From Urophycis tenuis (lineage: Eukaryota > Chordata > Actinopteri > Gadiformes > Phycidae), in contig JAXIVH010000038.1 of the NCBI GenBank assembly GCA_036785325.1, positions 823,501-887,500 of the forward strand: a stretch of 64,000 bases of DNA. The letters run 5' to 3'. The stretch's first letter is position 1; the number at the start of each line of letters is the position of its first letter. Positions 1-9,167 of this stretch are shown here, piece by piece. The position numbers and the translations under genes are program-made. The notes beneath the pieces were generated by a model, which saw nothing but the letters and a program-made list of their open reading frames with translations, searched no databases and was not told the origin of the DNA.

Positions 1-1670
1 TATTTTGACGACCCATGGGCAAATATAGTCATGCCATACGTCGTTGGAAAGCTTAGATTTCCCCGTTTAAAATGAGCCCATCTCCGAGCAATTTGGTTGC
101 TCACAGACAAATCTGCATCAGGTTGACTGAAGTCTACACAGCAGCTAAAGACATACCTTCAACGTTTCAATTAACATCAATCTTTCCTTACAGAACACAA
201 ATTAATTAGCTTAGTATTTCAACGACCCTTTAGTGAATATAGTCTTGCCATACGCCGTTGGAAAGCTTAGATTTCCCCGCTTAAAATGAGCCCATCCTCG
301 AGCAGTCTGGTTGATCACAGACTAAACTGCGTCAGGTTGACTGAAGTCTACACAGCAGCTAAAAACATACCTTCAACGTTTCAATTAACATCAATCTTTC
401 CTTACAGACCACAAATTAATTAGCTTAGTATTTCAATGACCCATGAGTCAATATAGTCTTGCCATACGCCGTTGGAAAGCTTAGATTTCCCCGCTTAAAA
501 TGAGCCCATCCGCGAGCAGTCTGGTTGATCACAGACTAAACTGCGTCAGGTTGACTGAAGTCTACCCAGCAGCTAAAAACATACCTTCAACGTTTCAATT
601 AACATCAATCTTTCCTTACAGACCACAAATTAATTAGCTTAGTATTTCAATGACCCATGAGTCAATATAGTCTTGCCATACGCCGTTGGAAAGCTTAGAT
701 TTCCCCGCTTAAAATGAGCCCATCCGCGAGCAGTGTGGTTGATCACAGACTAAACTGCGTCAGGTTGAATGAAGTCTACCCAGCAGCTAAAAACATACCT
801 TTAACGTTTCAATTGACATCAATCTTTCCTTACAGAACACAAATTAATTAGCTTAGTATTTCAACGGGCCATTGGTGAATATAGTCTTGCCATAGGCCGT
901 TGGAAAGCTTAGATTTCCCCGCTTAAAATGAGCCCATCCGCGAGCAGTCTGGTTGATCACAGACTAAACTGCGTCAGGTTGAATGAAGTCTACCCAGCAG
1001 CTAAAAACATACCTTTAACGTTTCAATTAACATCAATCTTTCCTTACAGAACACAAATTAATTAGCTTAGTATTTCAAAGGCCCTTTGGTGTATATAGTC
1101 TTGCCATACGCCGTTGAAAAGCTTAGATTTCCCCGCTTATAATGAGCCCATCCCCAAGCAATTTGGTTGCTCAGAGACAAAACTGTGTCAGGTTGACTGA
1201 AGTCTACCCAGCAGCTAAAAACATACCTTCAACGTTTCAATTAACATCAATCTTTCCTTACAGAACACAAATTAATTAGCTTAGTATTTCAACGACCCAT
1301 GAGTCAATATAGTCTAGCCATACGCCGTTGGAAAGCTTAGATTTCCCTGCTTAAAATGAGCCCATCCGCGAGCAGTCTGCTTGCTCACAGACAAAACTGC
1401 GTCAGGTTGACTGAAGTCTACCCAGCAGCTAAAAACATACCTTCAACGTTTCAATTAAGATCAATCTTTCAATAAAGAACAGAAATTAATTAGCTTAGTA
1501 TTTCAACGACCCATGACTCAATATAGTCTTGCCATACGCCGTTGGGAACCTTAGATTTCCCCGCTTAAAATGAGCCCATCCGCGAGCAATTTGGTTGCTC
1601 ACAGACTAAACTGCGTCAGGTTGAATGAAATCTACCCAGCAGCTAAAAACATACCTTCAACTTTTCAATT
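1..1670 (+). repeat. 214-bp satellite array, block A1
   Basis: About 7.8 head-to-tail monomers. The AAGCTTAG landmark recurs every 214 bp (about 50, 264, 478, 692, 906, 1120, 1334). At 1548 it has changed to GAACCTTAG in the last monomer before the module. Monomers fall into two main subtypes, one reading GCGAGCAGTCTGGTTGATCA and one reading CCGAGCAATTTGGTTGCTCA. The window opens in mid-monomer, so the array continues to the left. Short open frames starting at ATGAGCCCATCC are repeat artefacts. Confidence 0.97.
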
Positions 1671-1910
1671 CACGCGTTTTTTTTGTAATACGTGTAGCTA
1701 TGATAAAGGACACATGTTTTGGCCTGTTTTATTATTCATAGTTGGCTTAACAGTAATAGAATATTATTATATGCTATAAGTGACCAGACGTCCGAGATCA
1801 AAACTGGGAGCATAATCCCCGAGAAGGGGGAAAAAAAGGGTCAGCTATGTTTAAGTATATATATATATGTGTGTGTATATATAAGTGTGTGTGTGTGTGT
1901 ATATATGCGC

Positions 1911-1945
<35 letters not shown>

Positions 1946-2650
1946 AATCACTTACTTGGAACGGCATGATCCCACATCGCTGTGAAGGGACGGCGTTAAC
2001 CAGGTGGGCGTGCAACCCCTCGAGAGAGTTGCTGCCTCACCGGCACTTGTACTTGTTCAGCCGGATGCAGTTCTTCACAACCACCTTCACAGAGACATAC
2101 AGCTGTATGCCAGGGGGGTCATGTAACACACAACCTATTGCAAGGTCCTCATTTATGCTGGTGTCATTTTGAAATGTTACCATATACAAGTTTGAATGGT
2201 TTTGACACACGATGACTGCAGAGACAGCTGCAGGATGGCCCACGAAGCAGGACGGAGGGGGCCTGTGGCTGTGCGGGGAGGACCAGCGGTATGGGTGCTG
2301 CCGACACAGGGGGCGGGCGGGCCACAGGCTGACGCAGCAGGAGGCCTCGGCTGGAGGCGGGTGGGCGCAGGAGGCTTCGGCCGGGTGGAGGACGACAACG
2401 CAGTGGGCTGAACGGGCCGGTTGGTGGGAGTCACAGGCTCTGGCTCATCAACAAATAACCTGGAAATATAAAATACACACGTGATCAGTATTGATATTGA
2501 TATCTTTTATAAGAACACTGTTCATACCGTTTACACTTTTTATACAACTGTTTATACAATGTCCATACTGTTTATTTATTAATGTTTATCACTGAAAAAT
2601 AAAGGTGACTTGGTATGACTTGTGTGCTATTTTCTTTCCACAGCCAACAG
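1671..2650. repeat. 1-kb module, copy 1
   Basis: Non-satellite DNA of 980 bp replaces about 21 bp of a satellite monomer. The monomer stops after TTCAACTTTTCAATT and resumes at AACACACATGAATCAGC. In order it holds an AT-rich left part, a (TA)n/(TG)n microsatellite (about 1856-1942), a minus-strand exon relic, and an AT-rich right part with AATAAA at 2598-2603 followed by a GT-rich stretch, like a plus-strand poly(A) site. No terminal inverted repeats or target-site duplication are visible, so calling it a transposon is not supported. Confidence 0.9.
1956..2459 (-). pseudogene. Exon relic of an uncharacterised multi-copy fish protein family, copy 1
   Basis: On the minus strand a 504-bp segment is bounded by strong splice signals. 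Upstream is a CTGAT branch point, about 25 nt, then TATATTTCCAG. Downstream is CAA followed by GTAAGTGATT. Two overlapping frames are open. The first, from the acceptor, is Pro/Thr/Ser-rich (begins LFVDEPEPV) and stops at 2177-2179. The second carries QNDTSINEDLAIGCVL, DPPGIQLY, KNCIRLNKYKC, GSNSLEGLHAHL and ends IMPFQ at the donor. In this copy it is interrupted by TGA at 2037-2039 (codon 141 of 168). The second frame also has two TGA codons just inside the acceptor, so one net frameshift is needed to join the halves. The block D-P-G-QLY then RGS-SLE-H-HL resembles, from memory, a large uncharacterised fish protein family. No function is claimed. Confidence 0.65.
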
Positions 2651-3057
2651 AACACACATGAATCAGCTTATTATTTCGACGACCCATGGGCAAATATAGT
2701 CATGCCATACGTCGTTGGAAAGCTTAGATTTCCCCGTTTAAAATGAGCCCATCTCCGAGCAATTTGGTTGCTCACAGACAAATCTGCGTCAGGTTGACTG
2801 AAGTCTACACAGCAGCTAAAGACATACCTTCAACGTTTCAATTAACATCAATCTTTCCTTACAGAACACAAATGAATTAGCTTAGTATTTCAACGACCCT
2901 TTAGTGAATATAGACTTGCCATACGCCGTTGGAAAGCTTAGATTTCCCCGCTTAAAATGAGCCCATCCGCGAGCAGTCTGGTTGATCACAGACTAAACTG
3001 CGTCAGGTTGACTGAAGTCTACCGAGCAGCTAAAAACATACCTTCAACTTTTCAATT
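2651..3057 (+). repeat. 214-bp satellite, block A2 (2 monomers)
   Basis: Two monomers less 21 bp lie between modules 1 and 2. The first has the post-module signature (CCCATGGGCAAATATAGTCATG and GTCGTTGGAAAG, with CGTTTAAAATGAG). The second is an ordinary GCAGTCTGGTTGATCA-type monomer. Confidence 0.96.
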
Positions 3058-3307
3058 CACGCGTTTTTTTTGTAATACGTGTAGCTATGATAAAGGACAC
3101 ATGTTTTGGCCTGTTTTATTATTCATAGTTGGCTTAACAGTAATAGAATATTATTATATGCTATAAGTGACCAGACGTCCGAGATCAAAACTGGGAGCAT
3201 AATCCCCGAGAAGGGGGAAAAAAAGGGTCAGCTATGTTTAAGTATATATATATATGTGTGTGTATATATGCGAGTGTGTGTGTGTGTGTGTATATATGCG
3301 CGCGCGC

Positions 3308-3338
<31 letters not shown>

Positions 3339-4071
3339 TGTCTGTGTGTGTGTGTGTGTGTGTTTTAATCACTTACTTGGAACGGCATGATCCCATATCG
3401 CTGTGAAGGGACGGCGTTAACCAGGTGGGCGTGCAACCCCTCGAGAGAGTTGCTGCCTCGCCGGCACTTGTACTTGTTCAGCCGGATGCAGTTCTTCACA
3501 ACCACCTTCACAGAGACATACAGCTGTACGCCAGGGGGGTCCTGTAACACACAACCTATTGCAAGGTCCTCATTTATGCTGGTGTCATTTTGAAATGTTA
3601 CCATATACAAGTTTGAATGGTTTTGACACACGATGACTGCAGAGACAGCTGCAGGATGGCCCACGAAGCAGGACGGAGGGGGCCTGTGGCTGTGCGGGGA
3701 GGACCAGCGGTATGGGTGCTGCCGACACAGGGGGCGGGCGGGCCACAGGCTGATGCAGCAGGAGGCCTCGGCTGGAGGCGGGTGGGCGCAGGAGGCTTCG
3801 GCCGGGTGGAGGACGACAACGCAGTGGGCTGAACGGGCCGGTTGGTGGGAGTCACAGGCTCTGGCTCATCAACAAATAACCTGGAAATATAAAATACACA
3901 CGTGATCAGTATTGATATTGATATCTTTTATAAGAACACTGTTCATACCGTTTACACTTTTTATACAACTGTTTATACAATGTCCATACTGTTTATTTAT
4001 TAATGTTTATCACTGAAAAATAAAGGTGACTTGGTATGACTTGTGTGCTATTTTCTTTCCACAGCCAACAG
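3058..4071. repeat. 1-kb module, copy 2
   Basis: 1014 bp. The microsatellite (about 3243-3362) is longer than in copy 1 and carries a (CG)4-like core and an interrupting TTTGTGTC. It is preceded by an ordinary satellite monomer (GTTGGAAAGCTTAG) rather than the special pre-module monomer seen before copy 1. This suggests that the left flank was replaced by exchange within the satellite. Confidence 0.9.
3377..3880 (-). pseudogene. Exon relic, copy 2 (second frame open to the donor)
   Basis: Same 504-bp exon and splice signals as copy 1. Here the codon after KCR is CGA (Arg), not TGA, so the second frame stays open for about 163 codons up to the donor and includes KCRRGSNSLEGLHAHLV. Other differences from copy 1 are DPPGV for DPPGI, LQD for LHD and NAVPSQRYG for NAIPSQRCG. 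The two TGA codons just after the acceptor remain, so it is still not a continuous exon. Confidence 0.65.
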
Positions 4072-4692
4072 AACACACATGAATCAGCTTATTATTTCGA
4101 CGACCCATGGGCAAATATAGTCATGCCATACGTCGTTGGAAAGCTTAGATTTCCCCGTTTAAAATGAGCCCATCTCCGAGCAATCTGGTTGCTCACAGAC
4201 AAATCTGCGTCAGGTTGACTGAAGTCTACACAGCAGCTAAAGACATACCTTCAACGTTTCAATTAACATCAATCTTTCCTTACAGAACACAAATTAATTA
4301 GCTTAGTATTTCAACGACCCTTTAGTGAATATAGTCTTGCCATACGCCGTTGGAAAGCTTAGATTTTCCCGCTTAAAATGAGCCCATCCGCGAGCAGTCT
4401 GGTTGATCACAGACTAAACTGCGTCAGGTTGACTGAAGTCTACCCAGCAGCTAAAAACATACCTTCAACGTTTCAATTAACATCAATCTTTCCTTACAGA
4501 ACACAAATTAATTAGCTTAGTATTTCAACGACCCATGAGTCAATATAGTCTTGCCATACGCCGTTGGAAAGCTTAGATTTCCCCGCTTAAAATGAGCCCA
4601 TCCGCGAGCAGTCTGGTTGATCACAGACTAAACTGCGTCAGGTTGACTGAAGTCTACCCAGCAGCTAAAAACATACCTTCAACTTTTCAATT
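4072..4692 (+). repeat. 214-bp satellite, block A3 (3 monomers)
   Basis: Three monomers less 21 bp. The first is the post-module type. The next two are GCAGTCTGGTTGATCA-type. Confidence 0.96.
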
Positions 4693-4946
4693 CACGCGTT
4701 TTTTTTGTAATACGTGTAGCTATGATAAAGGACACATGTTTTGGCCTGTTTTATTATTCATAGTTGGCTTAACAGTAATAGAATATTATTATATGCTATA
4801 AGTGACCAGACGTCCGAGATCAAAACTGGGAGCATAATCCCCGAGAAGGGGGAAAAAAAGGGTCAGCTATGTTTAAGTATATATATATATATGTGTGTGT
4901 ATATATGCGAGTGTGTGTGTGTGTGTGTGTACATATGCGCGCGCGC

Positions 4947-5019
<73 letters not shown>

Positions 5020-5725
5020 AATCACTTACTTGGAACGGCATGATCCCATATCCGCTGTGAAGGGATGGCGTTAACCAGGTGGGCGTGCAACCCCTCGAGA
5101 GAGTTGCTGCCTCGCCGGCACTTGTACTTGTTCAGCCGGATGCAGTTCTTCACAACCACCTTCACAGAGACATACAGCTGTATGCCAGGGGGGTCCTGTA
5201 ACACACAACCTATTGCAAGGTCCTCATTTATGCTGGTGTCATTTTGAAATGTTACCATATACAAGTTTGAATGGTTTTGACACACGATGACTGCAGAGAC
5301 AGCTGCAGGATGGCCCACGAAGCAGGACGGAGGGGGCCTGTGGCTGTGCGGGGAGGACCAGCGGTATGGGTGCTGCCGACACAGGGGGCGGGCGGGCCAC
5401 AGGCTGATGCAGCAGGAGGCCTCGGCTGGAGGCGGGTGGGCGCAGGAGGCTTCGGCCGGGTGGAGGACGACAACGCAGTGGGCTGAACGGGCCGGTTGGT
5501 GGGAGTCACAGGCTCTGGCTCATCAACAAATAACCTGGAAATATAAAATACACACGTGATCAGTATTGATATTGATATCTTTTATAAGAACACTGTTCAT
5601 ACCGTTTACACTTTTTATACAACTGTTTATACAATGTCCATACTGTTTATTTATTAATGTTTATCACTGAAAAATAAAGGTGACTTGGTATGACTTGTGT
5701 GCTATTTTCTTTCCACAGCCAACAG
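4693..5725. repeat. 1-kb module, copy 3
   Basis: 1033 bp, the longest copy, because of its microsatellite (about 4878-5016), which ends in more than 30 uninterrupted TG pairs. Ordinary satellite lies on its left. Confidence 0.9.
5030..5534 (-). pseudogene. Exon relic, copy 3 (1-bp insertion)
   Basis: The exon is 505 bp because of an extra C near 5052 (ATATCCGCTG on plus, ATATCGCTG elsewhere). The second frame is open through KCRRGSNSLEGLHAHL and then shifts about 8 codons before the donor, losing the GIMPFQ ending. This is the only one of the 13 copies whose exon length is not a multiple of three. Confidence 0.65.
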
Positions 5726-6170
5726 AACACACATGAATCAGCTTATTATTTCGACGACCCATGGGCAAATATAGTCATGCCATACGTCGTTGGGAAGCTT
5801 AGATTTCCCAGTTTAAAATGAGCCCATCTCCGAGCAATTTGGTTGCTCACAGATAAATCTGCGTCAGGTTGACTGAAGTCTACACAGCAGCTAAAGACAT
5901 ACCTTCAACGTTTCAATTAACATCAATCTTTCCTTACAGAACACAAATTAATTAGCTTAGTATTTCAACGACCCTTTAGTGAATATAGTCTTGCCATACG
6001 CCGTTGGAAAGCTTAGATTGCCACGATTAAAAGGAGATCATCCACGAGTCATATGCTTGCTCACAGACAAAACGGCGATAGTTTGAATGAAGTCTACCCA
6101 GCAGCTAAAAACATAGCTTCAACGTCAACGGAATCGTTTCTCTTTCTACGAAATCGATACAGCTAAATAC
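5726..6170 (+). repeat. 214-bp satellite, block A4, with decayed outer edge
   Basis: One good post-module monomer is followed by a monomer that becomes progressively divergent from about 6020 (GATTGCCACGATTAAAAGGAG, CACGAGTCATATGCTTGCTC). Scraps such as CAGCTAAATACATACCTT persist to about 6180. Such a gradient is expected at a true array edge, where homogenisation is inefficient. Confidence 0.9.
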
Positions 6171-6298
6171 ATACCTTAACGAAAAGTCGAATTATTAACT
6201 CGCAAAGGATGAAGATCATCAAATTCACCTTAGTCGAATCCTCCGTTGGCAGTGGACAGCAATGACCGTGACTACGTATGAGTCGTAAAAACATTAGG
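6171..6298. other. Non-repetitive stretch with no recognised feature
   Basis: Single-copy within the window. Apart from a possible satellite scrap at its left end I see no coding potential or element here. Confidence 0.5.
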
Positions 6299-6470
6299 TG
6301 ACGTATTCCGATCCTCGCTCAGCGATTGGTCCGTTGAGCGCCGAGCTCTGCTCAGCATCGCTCCGCCATTGGCCGATCGCTGCTCAACTCTGCTCAGCTT
6401 TGGTCAACCATTGGTCGGTTAGCGTGAGCTTAGGGACTTGGCGGAGAGTTTGCCTGAAGAAGGCGAACGA
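6299..6470 (+). promoter_or_regulatory. CpG-rich promoter-like segment with three CCAAT boxes
   Basis: Sixteen CpGs lie between 6301 and 6470, against a CpG-poor satellite. ATTGG (CCAAT on minus) occurs at 6325, 6368 and 6410, each in a full NF-Y context (GACCAATCG, GGCCAATGG, GACCAATGG). The boxes sit inside a 42-43-bp repeat that also carries CTCTGCTCAGC. A CRE-like TGACGTA is at 6299-6305. No TATA box is obvious. The direction of firing is unknown. Rightward transcription would enter the telomere-like tract at 6806. Confidence 0.45.
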
Positions 6471-6495
6471 CCCCCCCCCCCCCCCCAAGTCCCTA
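6431..6495. repeat. 11-bp perfect inverted repeat around a C16 tract
   Basis: TAGGGACTTGG (6431-6441) is the exact reverse complement of CCAAGTCCCTA (6485-6495). The 43-nt loop contains a run of 16 C (6471-6486). It could form a cruciform or hairpin, with the C/G run able to adopt i-motif or G-quadruplex structure. Confidence 0.7.
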
Positions 6496-6550
6496 TTGCG
6501 CAACCCTGGGATCGACCAAAAAGGATCGGGGAGGATCAAAAGGGATGGCT

Positions 6551-6561
6551 CCATCTGGTGG
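6551..6561 (-). promoter_or_regulatory. CTCF-like motif
   Basis: The minus strand reads CCACCAGATGG followed by AGCC. This fits the CCASYAGRKGG core completely, with A in place of the next consensus C. It lies between the CpG-rich segment and the telomere-like tract. Confidence 0.4.
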
Positions 6562-6599
6562 CCACCGGTGGGAGGTTTTATTTCCAGAAATTTCCAAAA

Positions 6600-6790
6600 A
6601 TGTCATTGTGAGGGACCGACTTGATCACCCCACGTATTGGGATGTGGACTCTCTGGCCTGGACCGTGTGGACAAACACGAGGGGTGGCAATGCCGTTGAA
6701 AAGTAGTGGGGCTTTATTGTCTTCACCACAACTTGCAAAATAACAAAACAAACATAAATCCAAAATCCTAAATAATACTAAATGGCAAAA
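6600..6790 (-). other. Possible 3' end of an old retroelement or transcript (minus strand)
   Basis: On the minus strand AATAAAG (at 6712-6718) follows an A-rich leader, and the segment could be bounded as TG...CA (about 6608-6737). The length is short for an LTR and no partner LTR or primer-binding site is seen, so this is only a suggestion. The 61-codon minus frame across it is not recognisable. Confidence 0.2.
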
Positions 6791-6805
6791 CTAGCCATTT
6801 TATGG

Positions 6806-7047
6806 TCAGGGTTTGGGCTTAAGGGTGGGGTTGGGGAACCAAATTAGGCTTAGATAGAGGGGTTAGGGTTAGGGCCACAAATTGGGCTAGGCTTAAGAAT
6901 TAGGTTTAGGATTAGGGGCCCAAATTGGGTTAGGTTTAGGTATAGGGGCAAAATTGGGTTAGGTTTAGGGATGATTAGAGACCAAATTGGGTTTAGGTTT
7001 AGGGCTAGGGCCAAATTGGGTTAGGGTTAGGGCTGGGGAACAAATTG
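6806..7047 (+). repeat. Degenerate telomere-like minisatellite with CAAATTGGG motif
   Basis: TTAGG/TTTAGGG variants are interrupted by about seven copies of CAAATTGGG (first one CAAATTAGG). Their spacing shrinks from about 45 to about 30 bp from left to right. The sequence becomes more TTAGGG-like toward 7047. Confidence 0.85.
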
Positions 7048-7052
7048 GGTTA

Positions 7053-7091
<39 letters not shown>

Positions 7092-7194
7092 GGTTAGGGG
7101 TTAGGGGTTAGGGTTAGGGTTAGGGGTTAGGGTTAGGGTTAGGGGTTAGGGGTTAGGGTTAGGGTTAGGGTTAGGGGTTAGGGTTAGGGTTAGG
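7048..7194 (+). repeat. Interstitial telomeric tract, TTAGGG/TTAGGGG
   Basis: Nearly uninterrupted TTAGGG and TTAGGGG units, the purest telomeric sequence in the window. The G-rich strand is plus, the orientation expected if the original chromosome end lay to the right. It ends abruptly at TTAGGTTCATTTTAAG, where the 2.7-kb units begin. Confidence 0.95.
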
Positions 7195-7792
7195 TTCATT
7201 TTAAGTTATCTCGATGATCCCCCCCACCTCATCCAACGACTGGGTAGTTGAATGGGGGATCAAAGGCAGTTGCGCACGCCAATATCTAGTCATCCGCAGC
7301 TCTCTTTTCCCATATTACTAAGAATGAAGTAAAATGAAATGGTTATCTGTCTTGTTGTGATATAACCGCTGATTTGAAGATATAGACTTGATGGTTTTCT
7401 TTGTAACCAAGAATGGAGTAAATGGGATGGTTGTTTGTCTTTTTGTGATATAACCGCTGATTTTGGAATATGGACTTGTTTTTCTTTTCCCAAAGGTTTT
7501 CTTTGTTCCAAGATGAAGGTCAATCTGGTTTGATTGAAAATACTTCAATGCATTGGTATATTTATTTATTTGAATAAAGAGGAGTCACAGCTGGAGTGAG
7601 ACTTTTCTTTTCCATTTCTATTTTAGTATAAACGTGCTATCGAAATATTAGGACACGTCATCAGTAGTGGACCCTGGGATCATAGGGTGTTTCTGGCCAT
7701 TGTCACTATACACCCTCACCCAAGGGAGGCCCCCCCGAGAGTGATCAATTCTCAAGGTGTGTCGGTTCCGAAATGGAATTGGTATTGGGTTT

Positions 7793-7855
7793 AAACAATT
7801 TTGCAATTTCCCAGCTTGGGATTAATAAAGTATTTTCTATTCTATTCTATTCCAA
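7793..7855 (+). mobile_element. Non-LTR retroelement 3' tail fragment
   Basis: GCAATTTCCCAGCTTGGG, then ATTAATAAAGTATTTTC and TCTATTCTATTCTATTCC, is the style of tail seen on fish L2-type LINEs and their SINEs. It interrupts GGTTTAA...CTTTTTTAGG, which is continuous in the other units. AAAC on both sides may be a short target-site duplication. Confidence 0.45.
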
Positions 7856-8527
7856 ACTTTTTTAGGAGTGCTCATTTGTCGAGGTAACCTCGAGGTAAGT
7901 AAAGGTAAGTAAAACACTTTTTAGGATACATTGTTTTAGTTATGGAGAACAAGAAGGGGGGCACATACTGACCTCCTGACCAGCACAAACCAGTTGTTAA
8001 CACCGCTAGGTAGCCCTGGTTTGGCCAATCAGGGCCGGAGCTTGGTTCTTGTCCTCTGTTGGGTCCAGATGAACTAGCAGAAAACTGGGGTCACGAAGGA
8101 CCGAGGCCAGCCGTGACAAAGCACTGCCTCCACGGTCCCCCAATGCAGCTGTCTTCAGCGATGGGTGTCCAGACCTAGGAAAGACCAAGACCAGCCCCGT
8201 CCAGCGGTGCCTTCCCATTCGGTCCCAGGGTAGGAAAGGCCAAGGCCAGCCGCGACTAAGCACTGCCTCCCTGGCCCCTCCAGGACCCCATGCCGAACAG
8301 CCTGTTAAAAACAATTCCTGTGCCCCATACACCGCGCGACTACAGAGATTGTGTAGGAAGTTGACCTTAGAGAAGACTCAATGGCTTACTTTCCTTACCC
8401 AAAACAGAAATTTCTTGGGCTAGTCTATTCTCGCCATAGGTACTTCGGTAATGGGTTTTTTTGCGCGCAAAGTTTTCCGGTTGAAATGCATAATGGGGAA
8501 TTGGCTTGTTCCTCCAATACGCCAAGT

Positions 8528-9167
8528 GTAGGTTAGGGTTAGGTTTAGGGGTTAGGGTTAAGGTTAGGGCTGAGGTTAGGGTTAGGTTTAAGGTTAGGGT
8601 TGAGGTTAGGGTTGGGGTTATGGCTGAGGTTAAGGTTAGGGTTGAGGTTAGGGTTAGTGTTATGGATAAGGTTAGGGTTAAGTGTTAGGGCCAAGGTTAG
8701 GGTGAATGTCAGGGCTAAGGTTGGGGCCAAGGTTAGGGTTGAGATAGGGTTAGGGGTTAGGGGGTTAGGGGTTAGGTTTAGGGATTAGGGTCTGGGTTAG
8801 GGTTAGGGCCAAGGTCAGGGTTGAGGTTAGGGTTAAGGTTAGGGTTAGGGCTAGGGCTTAGGGTTAGGGTTAAGGTTAGGGTTAGGGCTAAGGTTAGGGT
8901 TGGGGCTAAGGCTAGGTTTAAGGTTAGGGTTAGGGTTGGGGCTAAGGTTAGGGCTAAGGTTAGGGTCAAGGTAAGGGTTAATGTCAGGGCTAAGGTTGGG
9001 GCCAAGGTTAGGGTTGAGTTAGGGTTAGGGCTAAGGTTAGGTCTATGGTTAGGGTTGGGTTAGGGTTAAGGCCAAGGTAAGGGTTAGTGTCCGGGCTAAG
9101 GTTGGTGTCAAGGTTAACGTTGAGTTAGGGTTAGGGCTAAGGTTAGGCCTATGGTTAGGGTTGGGTT
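8528..9167 (+). repeat. Telomere-variant block E1
   Basis: About 640 bp of GTTAGG/GTTAAG/GCTAAG/GTTGAG hexamer variants in unit D1. The hexamer register gives spurious frames on both strands (Arg/Val or Leu/Gly on plus, Thr/Leu on minus). It has more GGGGCCAAGG-type variants than the later blocks. Confidence 0.92.

Noticed and set aside
1570..1779. 69-codon plus frame running from satellite into the module, ending in a hydrophobic, membrane-like stretch
   Set aside because: The start lies in the satellite monomer and the frame is kept only because the modules are recent copies. There is no homologue or promoter.
1719..1985. Cys-Val-rich plus frames and Thr-His-rich minus frames over the (TG)n tracts
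   Set aside because: They are direct translations of dinucleotide repeats.
2196..2484. 71- and 90-codon plus frames opposite the exon relic
   Set aside because: They are antisense to the GC-rich half of the minus exon, which has splice signals and a recognisable motif. The plus frames have none, although a plus AATAAA with a GT-rich element lies downstream at 2598.
1671..2650. Module as a DNA transposon or solo LTR
   Set aside because: No terminal inverted repeats, no TG...CA ends and no target-site duplication. All copies share one insertion point.
6298..6624. 108-codon plus frame over the CpG-rich segment
   Set aside because: It runs through the C16 tract (poly-Pro) and the CCAAT repeat, with no domain. 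It is better explained as regulatory DNA.
8006..8332. 108-codon minus-strand ATG frame in the GC-rich part of each 2.7-kb unit (seven copies)
   Set aside because: Comparing D1 with the later units, nearly all substitutions change the amino acid (F/L, M/L, T/S, K/R, T/I, H/N, V/F), so there is no sign of purifying selection. It matches no family I know and the frame is GC-driven.
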